NCBI RefSeq assembly: GCF_020360975.1
Contig: NW_025408670.1
Coordinates: 3,906,001-3,970,000, forward strand
Reading direction: 5' to 3'
DNA length: 64,000 nucleotides
Source of the DNA: Hirsutella rhossiliensis
Taxonomy: Eukaryota > Ascomycota > Sordariomycetes > Hypocreales > Ophiocordycipitaceae
The translations under genes were made by a program, and so were the position numbers. The first letter of the stretch is position 1. Each line of letters begins with the position of its first letter. This document shows, in pieces, positions 38,017 through 51,383 of this stretch. The notes below the pieces were generated by a model. The model ran no database searches. It was given only the letters and a program-made list of their open reading frames with translations, and was not told where the DNA came from.

Positions 38017-40170
38017 ATGCAGCTGCAACTTGGATCTTTACACTTATTCACTATGCTCTACAGTATTGTTGCCGGGTACCTTGCTCTGGGGTCGAGTTTA
38101 CACGCCGTTGCGGCGGACCCCTATACCATTACCGGTATCAAGACTCAATCCAACAATATTCCTATCCGGCGCAACATCAATGACCTTGCCTCTGAAGCTG
38201 GACCTCAATGGTGCGAGCGTAGAGTCCACTCCTTCGCATATATGCACTCTTGTCTTACACGTCGATAGGGATCTATATATCCAGGCGCTTGCGTCGATGC
38301 AGAAAGTCGACTCTGCCGATCCGTTATCCTTTTTCCAAGTTGGCGGTATAGACTCTCTATTGGATAGTCGCTCTATAAAGTGATATACTTACTCTTCACC
38401 ATTAGGAATTCATGGAGAACCAGCCTATGAGTGGAATAATACGGGTCAGAGACTTAATGATGACGACGGCTGGTCAGGTTACTGCCCCCATGGGGTACGC
38501 ACTTTCATAACACGCCGCTAGGGAAAGGACTTAACTAATATCTAAAAAATAAACTAGGAAGGGATTTTTATGTCTTGGCACCGACCCTACCTTCTGCTCC
38601 ATGAGGTTTGTTTCTTGTTTTACCTCTTAAGGGGAAACGCCTCTAACGTATTCAAATAGCAAGTCCTTGTCAAACACGCTCGCAAAATTGCAGCAGAATA
38701 TACGGGGAGCAAACGAAAGAGGTATATAAAAGCTGCGGCATTGCTCCGAACCCCGTTCTGGGACTGGGCCGATATCCCCCATGTTCCCAACTCAACTGTC
38801 CCGGGGACCATGACCATCAACACGCCCCGAGGCCGCAAGGAAGTCCGCAACCCTCTAGCGAGATACTCCTTTCCCCAGGACGCCCTTGATGGCAATTTCG
38901 GTACCTTCCAGCCTGATCCTAACAAGAAGATTACACGCTGCCCGCCTCCCCAGAATTACCCGGAAACAGCGAATCAGAACCTGGAGGCAATCAACTTGCG
39001 GGAGTCTGTGGTACGTATAAACGGTCATTTTACCATTAGATGAACTACTTCTGATCTATTTAGTACCACGCCTTCGTCTTCTCCAAGACGTTTGAGGACT
39101 TTGGCACTACTATGGGATCTGGAACTAGCGTTGAACAGGCGCATAACCACGTACATAACTCTGCAGCTTGCGGAGAGCAGCTTCTAGACCTTGCATATTC
39201 AGCCTTTGATCCTCTTTTGTGAGCTTCTTATGCCTAATTTAATCTTGCGCGAATATCTAAGCTAATATCAAATCTCCACAGTATGCTACATCACGCCAAC
39301 ATCGATCGGCTTTGGGCCCTTTGGCAGGCCGCGCACCCAGACATGCCTGGCCTATCTATCTCTTACCCTGGCGGGGAGCGATTTACAACCCCTGCGGGCA
39401 CCACGATCGGGCCCAACTCCCCGCTGGCCCCCTTTTATAGAAAGGGCTGGCACCAGCATACGTCCAACTCTGTGCTGTCCACCCACAAATACGGATACAC
39501 GTATGAGGGCGCCGAGAAGAAGACCCAGCATTTGGACCAGAAGCGACAGTATAGAGATGGTGACGATCAGTCTGAGTCCACTATGTCTGATACGTTGACG
39601 GGCTACTCGGAGAAGCATAAGCGACGAGCCGTAGCCTTTATCAACAAGCTCTACTCGAGCAGGGACCACGATAAAGAGAGGATCGTCTATCAGGCTCACA
39701 TTAGGTACAGGGTCGAGGATCTCGAGCGGCCAGCAAGAGTCAAGGTGTACTTCTGCAACTCGTACGTGGGCTACTTTGTTGCTCTTAAACACCCGAAGCG
39801 AGGACCCTCCGCGGCAACTATTCACCTCAACAGGGCACTCGAGGCCTGCGCCCGCGCCGGCATCAAGCCTAGCCAGTATAGAAACGAAATCAGCGCTTCT
39901 ATTCATACGGTATGCGCCTAGCGTGCCCTCTACTAGTGATGAAACGATGCTAAAGAGTTCGTGTTGTATCTATAGCATAGCGGCAAAGATATCCCTATTT
40001 CTAGGGTTAGGAGCATGAAGCTGGAATTAGAACGATTTGACGAGATTCCTGCCAAGTCGAAGGGCGAGTTTCCCACGATCCTCAATCGGCGCGTGACCCC
40101 GGGCAAGCTTAAGGAGTACCAGCCACGTAAACAGTCTCAAGCTGCACACCATATCGACTACAAGGAGTAA
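38017..40170 (+). CDS. Secreted tyrosinase, 8 exons, 578 aa
   Basis: Tyrosinases are two-copper enzymes that oxidise monophenols and o-diphenols to quinones, the precursors of melanin. Inferred exons: 38017-38210, 38269-38345, 38406-38494, 38558-38605, 38660-39010, 39064-39218, 39282-39909, 39976-40170. All introns are GT-AG, 53-66 bp, and the joined frame is open to TAA. Residues 1-33 form a hydrophobic signal peptide ending near HAVAA. CuA ligands are H93 (GIHG), H119 (YCPHG) and H128 (SWHRPYLLLHE). CuB ligands are H280 and H284 (AHNHVH) and the HH pair 308-309 before ANIDRLW. A Y-x-Y motif (Y375, Y377) closes the core. The last exon (IPISRVRSMKLELE) matches the usual C-terminal segment, which supports intron 7; without it the frame would stop at 39,921 (517 aa). 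The gene is complete and free of RIP stops although it lies between RIP tracts. Secretion and activity are inferred. Confidence 0.9.
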
Positions 40171-40545
40171 TATGGCGCTTTAGGGTTCGCTGGGTATACG
40201 CATTCTTCTAAGGTTACCGGGACTCTGGGGCACGATCGAGGGGGCGACCCTGTTCCTACCCCGTATAGGCATCTAGAAGACACGTTTGTCTCAAACTAGT
40301 GGCTGCTCATCTACCTAGCATGAGGAGGAGCTGCATTGGAACGAGTACGACGAGCGGGCGCATCCCACTGCACGCATGTACTAGGTACTATCTTGACTCA
40401 CAATAGACATCATCTTAAGAGAAGAGTAATCAGGCCAGTTATCGTGCGAGTTAGATCGTTTTCTAAACCCAAGGTGTCTGCCGGCATATACAGTAACCAG
40501 ACAAAAAGACCAGTCAAGTCCTCTACTACGCCCCGGTATAGAAGA
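40171..40545. other. Tyrosinase 3' flank
   Basis: Normal-composition DNA between the tyrosinase stop and the next repeat C copy. The frame at 40,336-40,641 crosses from unique sequence into the repeat and is not considered a gene. A tyrosinase 3' UTR is expected here. Confidence 0.5.
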
Positions 40546-40955
40546 AGGAAGAAGGAGCTAAAAGGAGATATAGAGAGGAGGGTAAGAGTAAGAGGGGAAG
40601 TAGAATTAGCGATAGCTTCCTATAAAGGTAGCGAGAGATAAGATAGATATGCTAGTAATAGCTAGAATAAAAGGGAGAAACTAGTAAAAGGTTTAGTAGT
40701 TAAGAGGATATTAGTAGCTTCTTTAAGTAGGATCTTCTTTATTAATTAAGATATTAAAGGGATATAAAGAAGGGCGTTAGATAAAGGAAAGAAGAATAAT
40801 TAAAGTAATATAATAATTACTCCCTTATTATAATTATTGCCCTTATAATAACTAAATAACTTTACCTTACTTATCCGACCCCTTCCTTTTAATTTTACCT
40901 TTATATATTTTATATATACTTCTTATATTTCTCTTTATAAGAGTTATAAGCCTAG
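40546..40955. repeat. Repeat C, second copy
   Basis: It begins abruptly at GAAGAAGGAAGAAGGAGC and aligns with 15,625-15,847 followed by 36,250-36,420. It therefore shows the uninterrupted form of the site occupied by the palindrome (GGGCGTTAGATAAAGG). It carries RIP-type mutations and marks the right edge of the tyrosinase island. Confidence 0.7.
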
Positions 40956-42392
40956 GAGGAATAGAATTCCTATATCTTTTAGCTACTATAAAAGGCGCCC
41001 TTCTTATATCCCTCGTAGTACCCTTTACCCCTCTTACTAAAGAAGCTAATTTTTAACTAACTTTTTTACTTTTCTTTTATAATAATATTAAAAAACGATT
41101 CCTCTACTACCTTAATAGTCTATAGAACGATTTTAATAGAACCCTAAGATTAAGATAAGTAGGTAAAGGAGCTATAAGCTTAAGTAAATAAGACTATTTA
41201 TAATTTAATATTCTTTAATAAGTAGGACCCTCTTAAGCCCCCTCTTTATCCTAGGGTAATAGAATTTATAAAGGGAGCTACCCTTTTTTTTCGAGCTAAT
41301 AATAGTATAGTAAAGAGCTTTTTCTACTACCTTAAGTAACTATAAGAAAGGAGTAACCTAGGGGCCCTAGGGCCCTTAAGGGGGAAAATTACCGCGTAGG
41401 AGGAACTAGACTAGCCTTTCCTTTATCTTTGCCTTTATAGCTACCCTTTCCTTAATTAGTTATAAGCCCCCGAGCTTTATAGCTAGCTAGGACTATTAAT
41501 AGGGGCCTAGGCCCTTATTAGCCTCGTTATAGCCCTAGAGGCTATATATAAGTAGTAATATATATATAAAAAGTAACTATAAGACTTCTTATAAGGAATA
41601 CCTTTATAAAATAAAGTAATTAACTACTATATATATAGCTATAATAGAATCCGCTAATACTATAAAGCTAATATCTTTTTAAGAGGAAGAGACTCTTAAG
41701 TAATAGCTTTTAAAGCTCGAGACTTTAATAGCTCCTTTAAAGAGCTATATAACTAACTAGATTAGGAAGACCTATATAGCCTACCTAGGAGCCTTTTTAA
41801 CTAGGAACCTACTAGCTTCTTTATAGCTAGCTAAGTAAGAAGAGATCCTTAAGAAAGCTAACTAATACTTCTTAATAAAAGCTCTTTTTAGATAGTAGCT
41901 ATAGGATATATTTATACTAATAAAGCTTATAAGTAATAGTTACTTAGCTATCTTTTAAAAAGCTAGCTAAGAACTAAATAAAGAGGCTATTAAAGTATAA
42001 TCGTAAGTAGTCTTATTTCTTTATAGCTAGTACTTAACTTAAACGGTACGACCTATTGCCCCTTTTACTACTATAGCCCTTACTATTACGGCCCCCGCTA
42101 CTACTACTATTATACCTCTAGCTCCTCCTCTATTAAGAGCCTTAACCTTATCTTTAACTATAGCTGCTACCCTAGCCCTAGCACCGCCTACTACTTTAGG
42201 CCCGGCCCCGGTAGTCCGTTTAGTCTAGCTAGTCCCTTAATAAACCTATTAGTCCGTTAGCTAAAAAATTAAGGAACTAGTTAAAATAGAACCCCTTTAT
42301 TAAAATTAATAATAACGTATAAAAAGGGGGGGTTTTTAGGCCGACCTTTTAAATAGGGATATAGATTCCTAATAGAAACTAAGATATAATTA
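40956..42392. other. RIP-degraded unclassified repeat DNA
   Basis: AT-rich with few CA/TG. A D-type short repeat lies within it at 41,436-41,548. From about 41,700 to 42,300 one plus-strand frame reads Leu/Lys-rich, then Thr/Ala/Pro-rich, with TAG/TAA interruptions, as a decayed Gag-like or repeat-encoded protein might. No family is assigned. Confidence 0.4.
41436..41548. repeat. Repeat D, copy 1
   Basis: About 110 bp centred on AGCTAGCTAGGACTATTAAT and GGGGCCTAGGCCCTTATTAG. It is repeated at 62,607-62,721 and 62,768-62,870. GC content is higher than its flanks but CA/TG are absent. Confidence 0.65.
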
Positions 42393-42870
42393 TCGCGAAG
42401 CGTAGCTTAATTTTATAGTTCTTAGAGATATCCCGTAGTAAGAGGGACTAAGGAAGCTAAAAAATAAGTATTAAGGAAGGAGCTAAAAGGAAGTATAGAG
42501 AGGAGGGTAGGGGTAAGAGGGGAAGTAAAAGTAGCGATAGCTTCTTATAAAGGTAGCGAGAGATAAGATAGATATACTAGTAATAGCTAGAAAGGAGGGG
42601 AAAAACTAGTAAAAAGCTTAGTAGTTAAAAGGATATTAATAGCTTCTTTAAGTAGGATCTTCTTTATTAATTAAGATATTAAATAGGTATAAAGAGGGGC
42701 GTTAGATAAAGGAAAGAAGGAGAATTAAGGCATTATAATAATCGCTCCCTTACTATAATTACTGCCCCTATAAGAATTAAATATCTCTGCCTTACCTATC
42801 TAACCCCTTACTTTTACTTTTACCTTTATATATTTTATATATACTTCTTATATCTCTATACGCGAGACTT
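42393..42870. repeat. Repeat C, third copy
   Basis: The most complete of the three copies. It contains both the TTATAGTTCTTAGAGATATCCC block and the AATTAAGG...TATATATACTTCTTATATCTCT end in one piece, with no insertion at the GGGCGTTA site. Confidence 0.7.
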
Positions 42871-45800
42871 ATAGTATAATTAAGGACGAAATATAAGCTT
42901 AGTATAGCTTATTACCTATAAATAGGTAGATAAATAAAACGACTTAACTAAACGCTTAAATAATATTTACGATACTATATTAGCTATAAATAAATCGATT
43001 AAGTTAAATAGCTACTAATAGCATAACTAGCTTATAATAGCTTAGTTATAGAAATAACTAAGCTCTTACTAGTATATACTAATTATAAATATAACTAAGA
43101 AGTATTTAAGGTTACTCGATAAAGACTATAAATAAAATAAGTAATACTATAAGTAGATTAAGTATAAAAATTATATAAAGAAATATAATAAGAACTTTAA
43201 TTTATTAGAGAACGAATATCTACTTACTATAATAAGAAAAGATTATAAGGACTAATCTTTTAAGAGGGAAATATAGTCTACCTTATATAATAAAATATTA
43301 AAATAAAATAACTAAGTAATAAATTAGATTTTAAGAAACTTAGACCGTTTAAGGCTAAGAAAACTATTTTAAAAGTTAACTATAAACTTTCGCTACTAAT
43401 AATAATATAAATATACTTAATACTTTATATCTTATTATTAAAACTAGCGCTATAAAACGCTAAACTATAGGAAAGAATTAAAGTTAATAATAATTAAAAA
43501 TAAGAGAATAAATACTAAATATAAGAAGGGACTTAGTATAAGACTAGTTAGCTTACTTCTAGGTAGTAATAGGCGCTTACTATATAACCTTAGTCTACTA
43601 AGTAAAAGTAAAGGTATAGGTGCCCTTAATCGACCTCTACTTAAACTAAAGAATAACGGATACTATTTAAATATTAAAGGATTTAAGGCTCTTAAGCTAA
43701 ATTTAACGCGTATTTAACGCGGTCGCGGGCATACTTAAGAGGAAGCGACGCTAGAAAGAGAGTAGGCCCTTAGCGGCGCTACTACCTAGTAGGCCCCCCC
43801 TCGCGGAGAAGATAAAGGGGGTCTAGAGCTAAATAGGATCGGATAACCTCCTAGATAAAGCTAAGTTACTTAAAAGGCTAAATAAGAAATAGGCCGCTTA
43901 ATAAAACGCTAAGGAAGACGCGATCTAATAATACTAAACTAACCTCTACCCCGCTAACTTCCTACTATAGTTTAATAAGGCGATAACGCTAGACCGTTAT
44001 AAGGGCCTCCTTAAGTATATTAGTATAGTAATTACTTAGATATATATAGGAAAGATTAGGCTTAATAACTTCCTTATTAACTAATAGGTCCTTAGTATAG
44101 TCTTACTAATATATACCTATAAATAAGAACGGGATACTATTTACTATATAATAATTAACTATCTATTAATAGTAAAAGTAAAAGAGTCCCTTTTAATATT
44201 AGCTTAGGACGTAAGTATTATAAGAGCGGGCCTTTAAAGGAAAAAGATAGCGGCGCCGCTAGTATAATAGTTCCTTTACTTAGGTAGGCTCTATTAGTTT
44301 AACTTAGCTTAAAGGCTATATATAGATATACTAAATAATAAGACTAGGGTCGCGCTAAAGATAGAGCGGCCCTAACTAAGACTACCTTAGCTAACTACTT
44401 TTCTTATTAAGGCAACCTAAGAAAGAGAGAGGACTTATAATAATAGGACTATAGTATTAACTAAACTAAACCTAAACTAAGTATAAACCTTACTGCTTAA
44501 ACTATAAACTAAATAAAACTAATAAGACCTAACTAAGCTAGCCTTAATAGCTATAAAATAAGACCTACTATTAAAGACTATAATTAAATAAGACCTAACT
44601 TAAAACTAAACTAAGATAGAGCTAATAACTAGCCCTTAAACTATAACCTTAGCTTAACTTATTAATAGTAATATCTACCTTACTATTATAGCGGGAATAA
44701 TAAGACCCTCTTAAGGTAGTATATAGGGTATAAAAGGGAGTAACCTAAGACTTATAAGGAGTATAAGGACTACTACCGCTATAAGAAGCCTAATAATAAC
44801 TAGCTAAGCTTAACCTTAAACCTAAACTAAAGCTAGCTTAGATAGCTAGCTTATAAGATAGAGTAATAACTAAGGTCTATATTAAGGTAGGACCTATACT
44901 AGCGGCGGCGCGGAGGCGTTTACTATAGCCTATACTATAACCCTAGATCTAATCGAGGTTAAGACTACGATAATCTTAGCTAAGACTAAACTATAATAGC
45001 TATAAAGACGCTACTAGATAAAGTTAGGAGCGTTAGTAGGGTTAGTAGGCGATATAAAATAAGGATGCTTTAAGGCGGGCTTAGTAATAAGAGAACTACT
45101 AGGCTATAGCTTAGCGTTAAAGCTAATAAAGGGTAACGTAGTAGGATCTTATACTAGCTTTAAGATATCCGCGGGTATAAGGATAGTAGCGGACCCCTTA
45201 GCCTTAGCCTTAGATAGAGACTTAGATATAATAGCCGCCTTACCTTTCCTTTTACCTTTACCCTTTCCTTTATTAAAAGGGGCTAGGGCTAGACTAAGCT
45301 TAGTAAGATTAAAACTATTATCCTTACTATTATAGTTATTACTAGCGATAAGATAGAAATAGTTAGTAAGATCGTTAACTATTATAAGAGTCTTTTAAGT
45401 AATTAAAAGTAACTTAAGCTTAACCTAAGCTAAGGTCTTAATAGTATCGCTAAACTTACTTAGGTACTTCTCTAAGAACTTATATATATAGTAGGTATTA
45501 TCTATAAAATAAGTAAAAGCTAAGGTAAGCGTCTTAATATTCTTAGCGACTATAGCTAAACTAAGGGCGGACTTACTTAATACGCCCTTACCTTTAATAG
45601 TAAGGGCCTTTTAACTAGCGCGAATATAAGTTTTTAAAGTAATATAGTAAAGGCGCTCTTATACTAAGCCCTTAATAAGGGAAGGGCTATTAACCTTAGA
45701 CTAAGCCTAGTAAAAGGTATACGCGGCCTTCTTACCTTTAAAGGTAATTTAAAATACTAATTAGTACTAAACTTAAACTATACTATAATAAAATAAAGTT

Positions 45801-47446
45801 ACTTACTTAGTAATAAGACTAGTTAAAGTTAGCGTAAGTAATATACGCTTTAGCTTTTATAGCTAATAAAGTTAGTAAAAAGTATTAAAAGTAAGACTAA
45901 CCTAAGATAGAACTAAGACTAATACTTATAAGACTAGTTTTAATAGCTAGTAAAGGACTTATAGGTAAGCTTACTAATAAAGCGCCCGATATATATAAAA
46001 TATAAGATAGAGCGCTTTAACCTTACTATAGTAGTAACTTTCTTATATAAAAAGGGCTTTAAAGGAAGCGAGTAGCTACTACTTAAGTTAGCTTCTTAGT
46101 TAGATATTATAAGGCAACGGCGAATAATCTAAATATAGTATTAAAAAGACTTAAAGATATAGAAATAAGGTAAGTAAGGAATCTAAGCCTATAAAAGAGA
46201 TAACTAATAAAGAGGTAAGAGGAGGTAAGAACGAAACTAAGGGGGGAGGGTAAGTATATATATATACGAGCTAAGCGCGCGTAATTAGTAGCTATATAAT
46301 AGATAGTAAATATAGGCCGCCGCGCCCTTAATTAGTAAATCGCGTAGCTAGATAAGAACCGATTTTCGATTAATAGAGCTAGCTAACTAAATTTTAATTA
46401 GCCGGCCCTACCTAGGAGCGACCTATATTAGCGCCCGGCCTAGTAACCGGATATTACCTACCCTACTAACTAACTAACTAATAGACTAATAGGCCGACGC
46501 GGCCTTAGCTATATAGTAGCGATATAGGAGCTATAGTAAATAGAGGCGCCTATAAGTCGGGCCATTAAAGAGAGACTACTACCTATAACCCTAGGCCTAA
46601 GCTAGCGAGCCTAGGCCGCGGTCGCTTAGGATAGTAGCGGCTATAGCCTAAGAGGGCCTACGCTAAAATATAAATACGCGGGAAAAGCCCTTAGTAGCTA
46701 GCGTAAATTTCCTATATACTACTACTATAACCTTATTTAAGGCGGACCTATATAAAAAGAGGGGAGGGGTTTCCCTTAAGTACTTTAGTTTTTCCCTTCT
46801 ATTTAATATTAAAGTTTTAGATACTTTTAGCTAGGTCCCTAGTATAATCTTAATAATAATATTAATAGTAATAACTAGATATAAGAAAATAAAGTTAGTA
46901 ATAAGAATACCTTATTAAGTAAAAGGGATATAAACTAAAGGAAAATACCTAGGAACTACTTAAGTACTTAACTTACTATAGCTTTTTACTTCGATAATTT
47001 TACTAAAAGGTTTAAAAAGGATTAAAAGACTAAGATCTATAAACTCCTTATTAATATTAAATAAAAACTAATTTACCTTATTAAGAACGCTTAATAATTA
47101 TAATTTATTTACTACTTAATACTTATATATATTAAGTATAGGTAAAACGCTATCCTTAGTATTTACTTCTTAGATACTATAACGAAATAACTTAGAACTC
47201 TTTTCTTTTATATAATTCTAAATCTTTTAGATATAAGCTAAACGATTAATAGCGATAAATATTTATAACTAAAGGTTTATAAGCTATACTTAAAGCTTTA
47301 ATAAGGCTTCCTTAGTTTCCTATTCTTTAAAATATAGCCTATATTACTCTACTAATAATTTAGTTATTAAAAGAAATATATTAGCTACTATATATAAAAA
47401 GAATTAAAAGATACCTATAAAAAGAAGCTACTAAAATACTATTATA
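42871..47446. other. RIP-degraded unclassified element(s)
   Basis: About 4.5 kb of AT-rich, CA/TG-poor DNA. On the plus strand a frame around 43,900-44,700 is protein-like with only TAG/TAA breaks (for example FNKAITLDRYKGLLKYIS). It is followed near 44,690 by a stretch rich in Tyr/Lys that could derive from a Cys/His-rich region. A GC-richer patch occurs at 46,260-46,700. No LTRs, TIRs or known domains were identified. The last part is the target into which Gypsy-A copy 2 inserted. Confidence 0.4.
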
Positions 47447-48489
47447 ATAAGTATTATATACTAGTCCCTTAGTATAGGCCTAGTATATTAACCTTACTAT
47501 CTACCTAGATCTAGTATAGGTCTAATAAGTAATTAAACGGACTAGCTACTATATATAATTAAATATATTATATAGACTAGCTACTATACGTTATTACGCG
47601 CGTTAAATATAAACTAGCTACTAGTCTTATAAGTTAAAGTAAGAGTAGTAATAACTATTTATATTCTTCTTTACCCGCCTAAGATCTAGCGGGTTCTCTA
47701 TCCTTTATATATACTATAGCGAGTATAAGACTTTACTTAGGGCTTTAACTAAGTAATATCTTAACCTTATAATCGTACGATAGTAGTATAGTATATTAGC
47801 GGTATTTCCTAGTATTTTCCCTAGGTAGGTATAAGTATTTCTTTATAATTTCTATACTATATTTTTATAGTAACTTCTTAAGGAAATATTAATATAGTCC
47901 TTAAGAAACTATTATTACTTAGGAAATTATAGTATATTCCCTATATAATATATCCTTAAGGGAAATCTCTATAAAATATTTATATAATCCGCTTAGTTAT
48001 TATTTCTAGGATTTTAAGGTAATTTCCTAGAGTTTACCTAGTAGCTTCTAGGTTCTTTCTTTCGCGGGGAGCCTTAAGGAGTTAAAGGTAACTTTCTTAA
48101 GAAAAGTAGATATCGTTCTAGGTACTTAGATTATCGACTATAGGGTGTCCTATAATAAATACCTAAGGTAAAAGAATTAACTAATATCCTTATCGGTTTC
48201 TTATAGTATTTAAGTAGGAGTCGCGCTAATAAGGGATTATAGTAAAGTTATATAGATTTCTAAGGTTAGTATAATAAATAACTTATCTTTTATTTAGAAT
48301 ATAACCTAGTATAACTAATACTAAGGGCGCGAAGTAGCTAAGCTAAGAGTAAAATACTATTAAGACTAAGGGTACTAAGTAGCTAAACTAGGGTAATAAA
48401 TAAGTAGGGCTAAGGGCGTAGTATAGCTAAGCTAAGGAAAACTAATTATAACTAAGGGCGCTCTATAGCTAAGCTAGTAATAAAACGAA

Positions 48490-50380
48490 TAAGGCTAGGG
48501 ATACTATAAAGCTAACCTAGTAACTAATTATCTTACGCCGCGGGGGTAAGGGTAAGGTAAGGGATCTCCTCCTTAGCTTCCTCTTTTATTAGTTCCTTAA
48601 GGCCTATTAGTATATTAGCTAGGGCATCCTATATATTAAAGGCTCTATAGATAGGTACGCTATAGGCGTTATTTAAGGCTAGTTCTACTAAGAGTATTAT
48701 AGCTAGTCTATCGTAAGAGGCTAGAATTTAATTATAGATTACTACTACTAGTACTTATATAGTTAGGCCTAGGTTTTAGAATCCGCTTAAGTATACGTTA
48801 ATAAACTTTTAGTTTAACGAGTTAAAATAAGCTATTATATTAGCTATATAAGGGTAGGCCGCGGCTAGTATATATAGGGGGCTAACGTAGGCAGCCCTCT
48901 AGTATACTATAGTAAGCTTAGGCGAGTTATCTAAGAGGTAAGCGGCGAAAGTAAACTAATAAATAAAGCTAGCGGGTACTCTAGTAAAGGCGGCGTACTA
49001 GCCGAGTAAGAGGTCGGCGTCGGCCTCTTTATAGATAGCGGCGAATAGATTTACCTAGATTATAGCCGCGTTTAAAGCTCTATAAACTAGCGCTTCCGAC
49101 CTAGAGTAAACGATACTTATATAGCTATCTATATCGCCTAGGTTATCGTAGTATACTATAAAAGGTATAATAGGGAATAGTCTAGGCTTTTCGCGGCTTA
49201 GAACCTAAAAGGGGTTAAGCTTTTATTAGACCGGTATTAAGGCCTATTCCTTAGCGAATAAGTTAGCCCGCTTAAAGGGAGTAAAGGGCGGGGCCGCGGC
49301 GGTAGCGAGTAAGCGTTTAGCGAACGGGTTCCTTAATAGCTCGTCGAATATAAGGTCTACTATACTAGATCCTTTAGTCTTAGCCGGGGTACGCTTAAGG
49401 GTCTCTTTAAACTTATAAGTTCCTAGTATATTAAAGGCCTTACGCTCTTTTATAGTAGCGGCCTTAAATATCTTTAGATAGGTAGGGAGGTACTTTATAT
49501 TAGTAACGGTAGCGACGATCTTAAGTATCTCGGCGTTTATAAAGGCTACCTATTTAAATAGGAGCTTATTAATAATATTAGCTAAGATAGTAGCGATCTA
49601 CGCGGTTCTAAGGGCGCTAGTTATTATCTTAGTTTTATTAGGGAAGATAGCTCTATCTAAGTCGCGTAGTAATAAAGGAAGAAGCTCGTCTTTATTAAAT
49701 AATAAGGTAAACTACCCGCGGGCGTTTTAAGGGGTACTAAGGGTTTTCCCTATAATACTTAAAACTTAGGGTAGCGAGTCGCTAGATAAATTACTAAAGC
49801 TTAATAGCGATAGGGTATAGTCGTCAAAGTAAATACGTAATAGAGTACTAAGAATAAGGTAATAAGAAGCGCCGACTTACTATAGTTAGATAGTTAATAT
49901 CGCGTTTCTATTAATTTAAGTAGTTATAGGAGTTATAGTAGTAATATAATAAGCGGCGATACTATAAGGCATAGAGAAGTATAGCTAGTTATATTTACCT
50001 AGATTATAGGCTTTAGCTAAGGGAAGAGATAGAGGGGCGTAGTATATATCGTTTTCTACTAAGCTTATATCGAGATTATACCTTTCTTTAGTAAGGAGGT
50101 TATAGTAGTTAGTATATATATTATAATTATCCTATTTCTACTTAGTAAATACGGCCGTATTAAACTTAAAGTTATAGAGGAGCTCCGCTTTATTCTTATA
50201 TAATTAAACTACTTAATAGAATCCCTTAAAGCTTAGGCGTAGTAGTCGGCGCTAGATTTAGTTAAAGAAATACTAGCGAAATACTAGGTCCTTACTATAA
50301 TACCTATAGCCTTAGATAGTAGGAACCTTAAATATAGGTATAAGAAGGGCGCGGTTTAGTATAAAAAAGGAAGTATAAAA
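48490..50380 (-). pseudogene. Extra ORF (ORF3) of Gypsy-A copy 2
   Basis: Counterpart of 33,061-34,950. The Glu-rich/Pro-Thr end lies at about 48,535-48,590 and the rest follows to about 50,380 on the minus strand. Presence in both copies at the same position relative to the chromodomain and 3' LTR shows it is a stable part of the family. It was not picked up by one insertion. It is heavily interrupted by TAG/TAA and its function is unknown. Confidence 0.55.
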
Positions 50381-50519
50381 GAATAGGAAAATTAAGTTCT
50401 TAAAATAAAAATAAATATAGGTATTAAAATATAAAATTAGGTTACCGTTTACTATAGGCAGCCTATTAATACTTATTAGCTAGTTAACTTATCCCTAGAC
50501 TTTTAGGAGAATAAATAGT

Positions 50520-51378
50520 AATAGCGCGTACTATATACTATTATTTCTCTCTTAGCTATAGTAGCTTATACTATTATATATCGCGCGCGTAAAGCTTCTA
50601 GGTATAGGTAATACGACCTTATAATACTCCTTACTATATAGTAAATTTTTTAATAAGGTCTTTAGCGATAATATCCTTAGTAGCTACCTAGGAACTATAG
50701 CTACTTAGCTAGCCTTTTTAGCTAATAAGGTATTTTATATAAGCGGTCCCTTAGCTATATCTATAAGTTCTAGAGTTAAGGATTCTTTTAACTTCCTAGT
50801 AGTTAGTATTAGGTTCTAGGCTAGGTTAAGCGTCTAGTTATTCGGCCGGCTATAGCTACGCGATAGAAATAATATTATAGATATTTAAGGACCTAGCTAG
50901 GTCGAGGTAGTAGGCTAGATAGCTAATCCGCTTAAGGACTTTAAACGGTCTTATATAGCGTTCCTTTAACTTTACTACCTATTTATTAGCTATACTATAC
51001 CTTTTTCCTAGCTAGAGCTATACTTAGTCTCTAGGCTTAAACTTTAGTACTTAGTACTTTACGTTATACTACTTTTTTATTCCTACTTAAGCTAGAGTAA
51101 TTAAGATCCTAGCCTAGTCTTAGAGTATCTCCCTATTTATCTATAAGGGGCCTTCTTTAAGGTATCGCTTACTATTATCTATCTATATCCTAGTTAGTAG
51201 CTCGCTTAAAAAGGTACCGATTACTAAGAAGTAAGAGTTATTAAGGGTAAATTAAAGTAGTAGTAATATATTAACCTATTAATAAGATAGGAAGTTAGTC
51301 GTTAAGAACTAAAGCGCGGTTTTAACTACTTAGTTATATTATTTTAATAAGCCGTTGGTCTAAGAATACTAAGCTATA
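50520..51378 (-). pseudogene. Gypsy-A copy 2 pol, integrase C-terminal part and chromodomain
   Basis: The part of pol downstream of the Copia insertion: the second half of the integrase, then the chromodomain at about 50,830-50,660 (complement of the region matching 32,684-32,850). The break lies between the ISDRDPKF and NGLLERRN motifs of the integrase core. Confidence 0.75.
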
Positions 51379-51383
51379 GATAC

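Noticed and set aside
39352..39906. 184-codon minus-strand frame
   Set aside because: Antisense shadow of tyrosinase exon 7.
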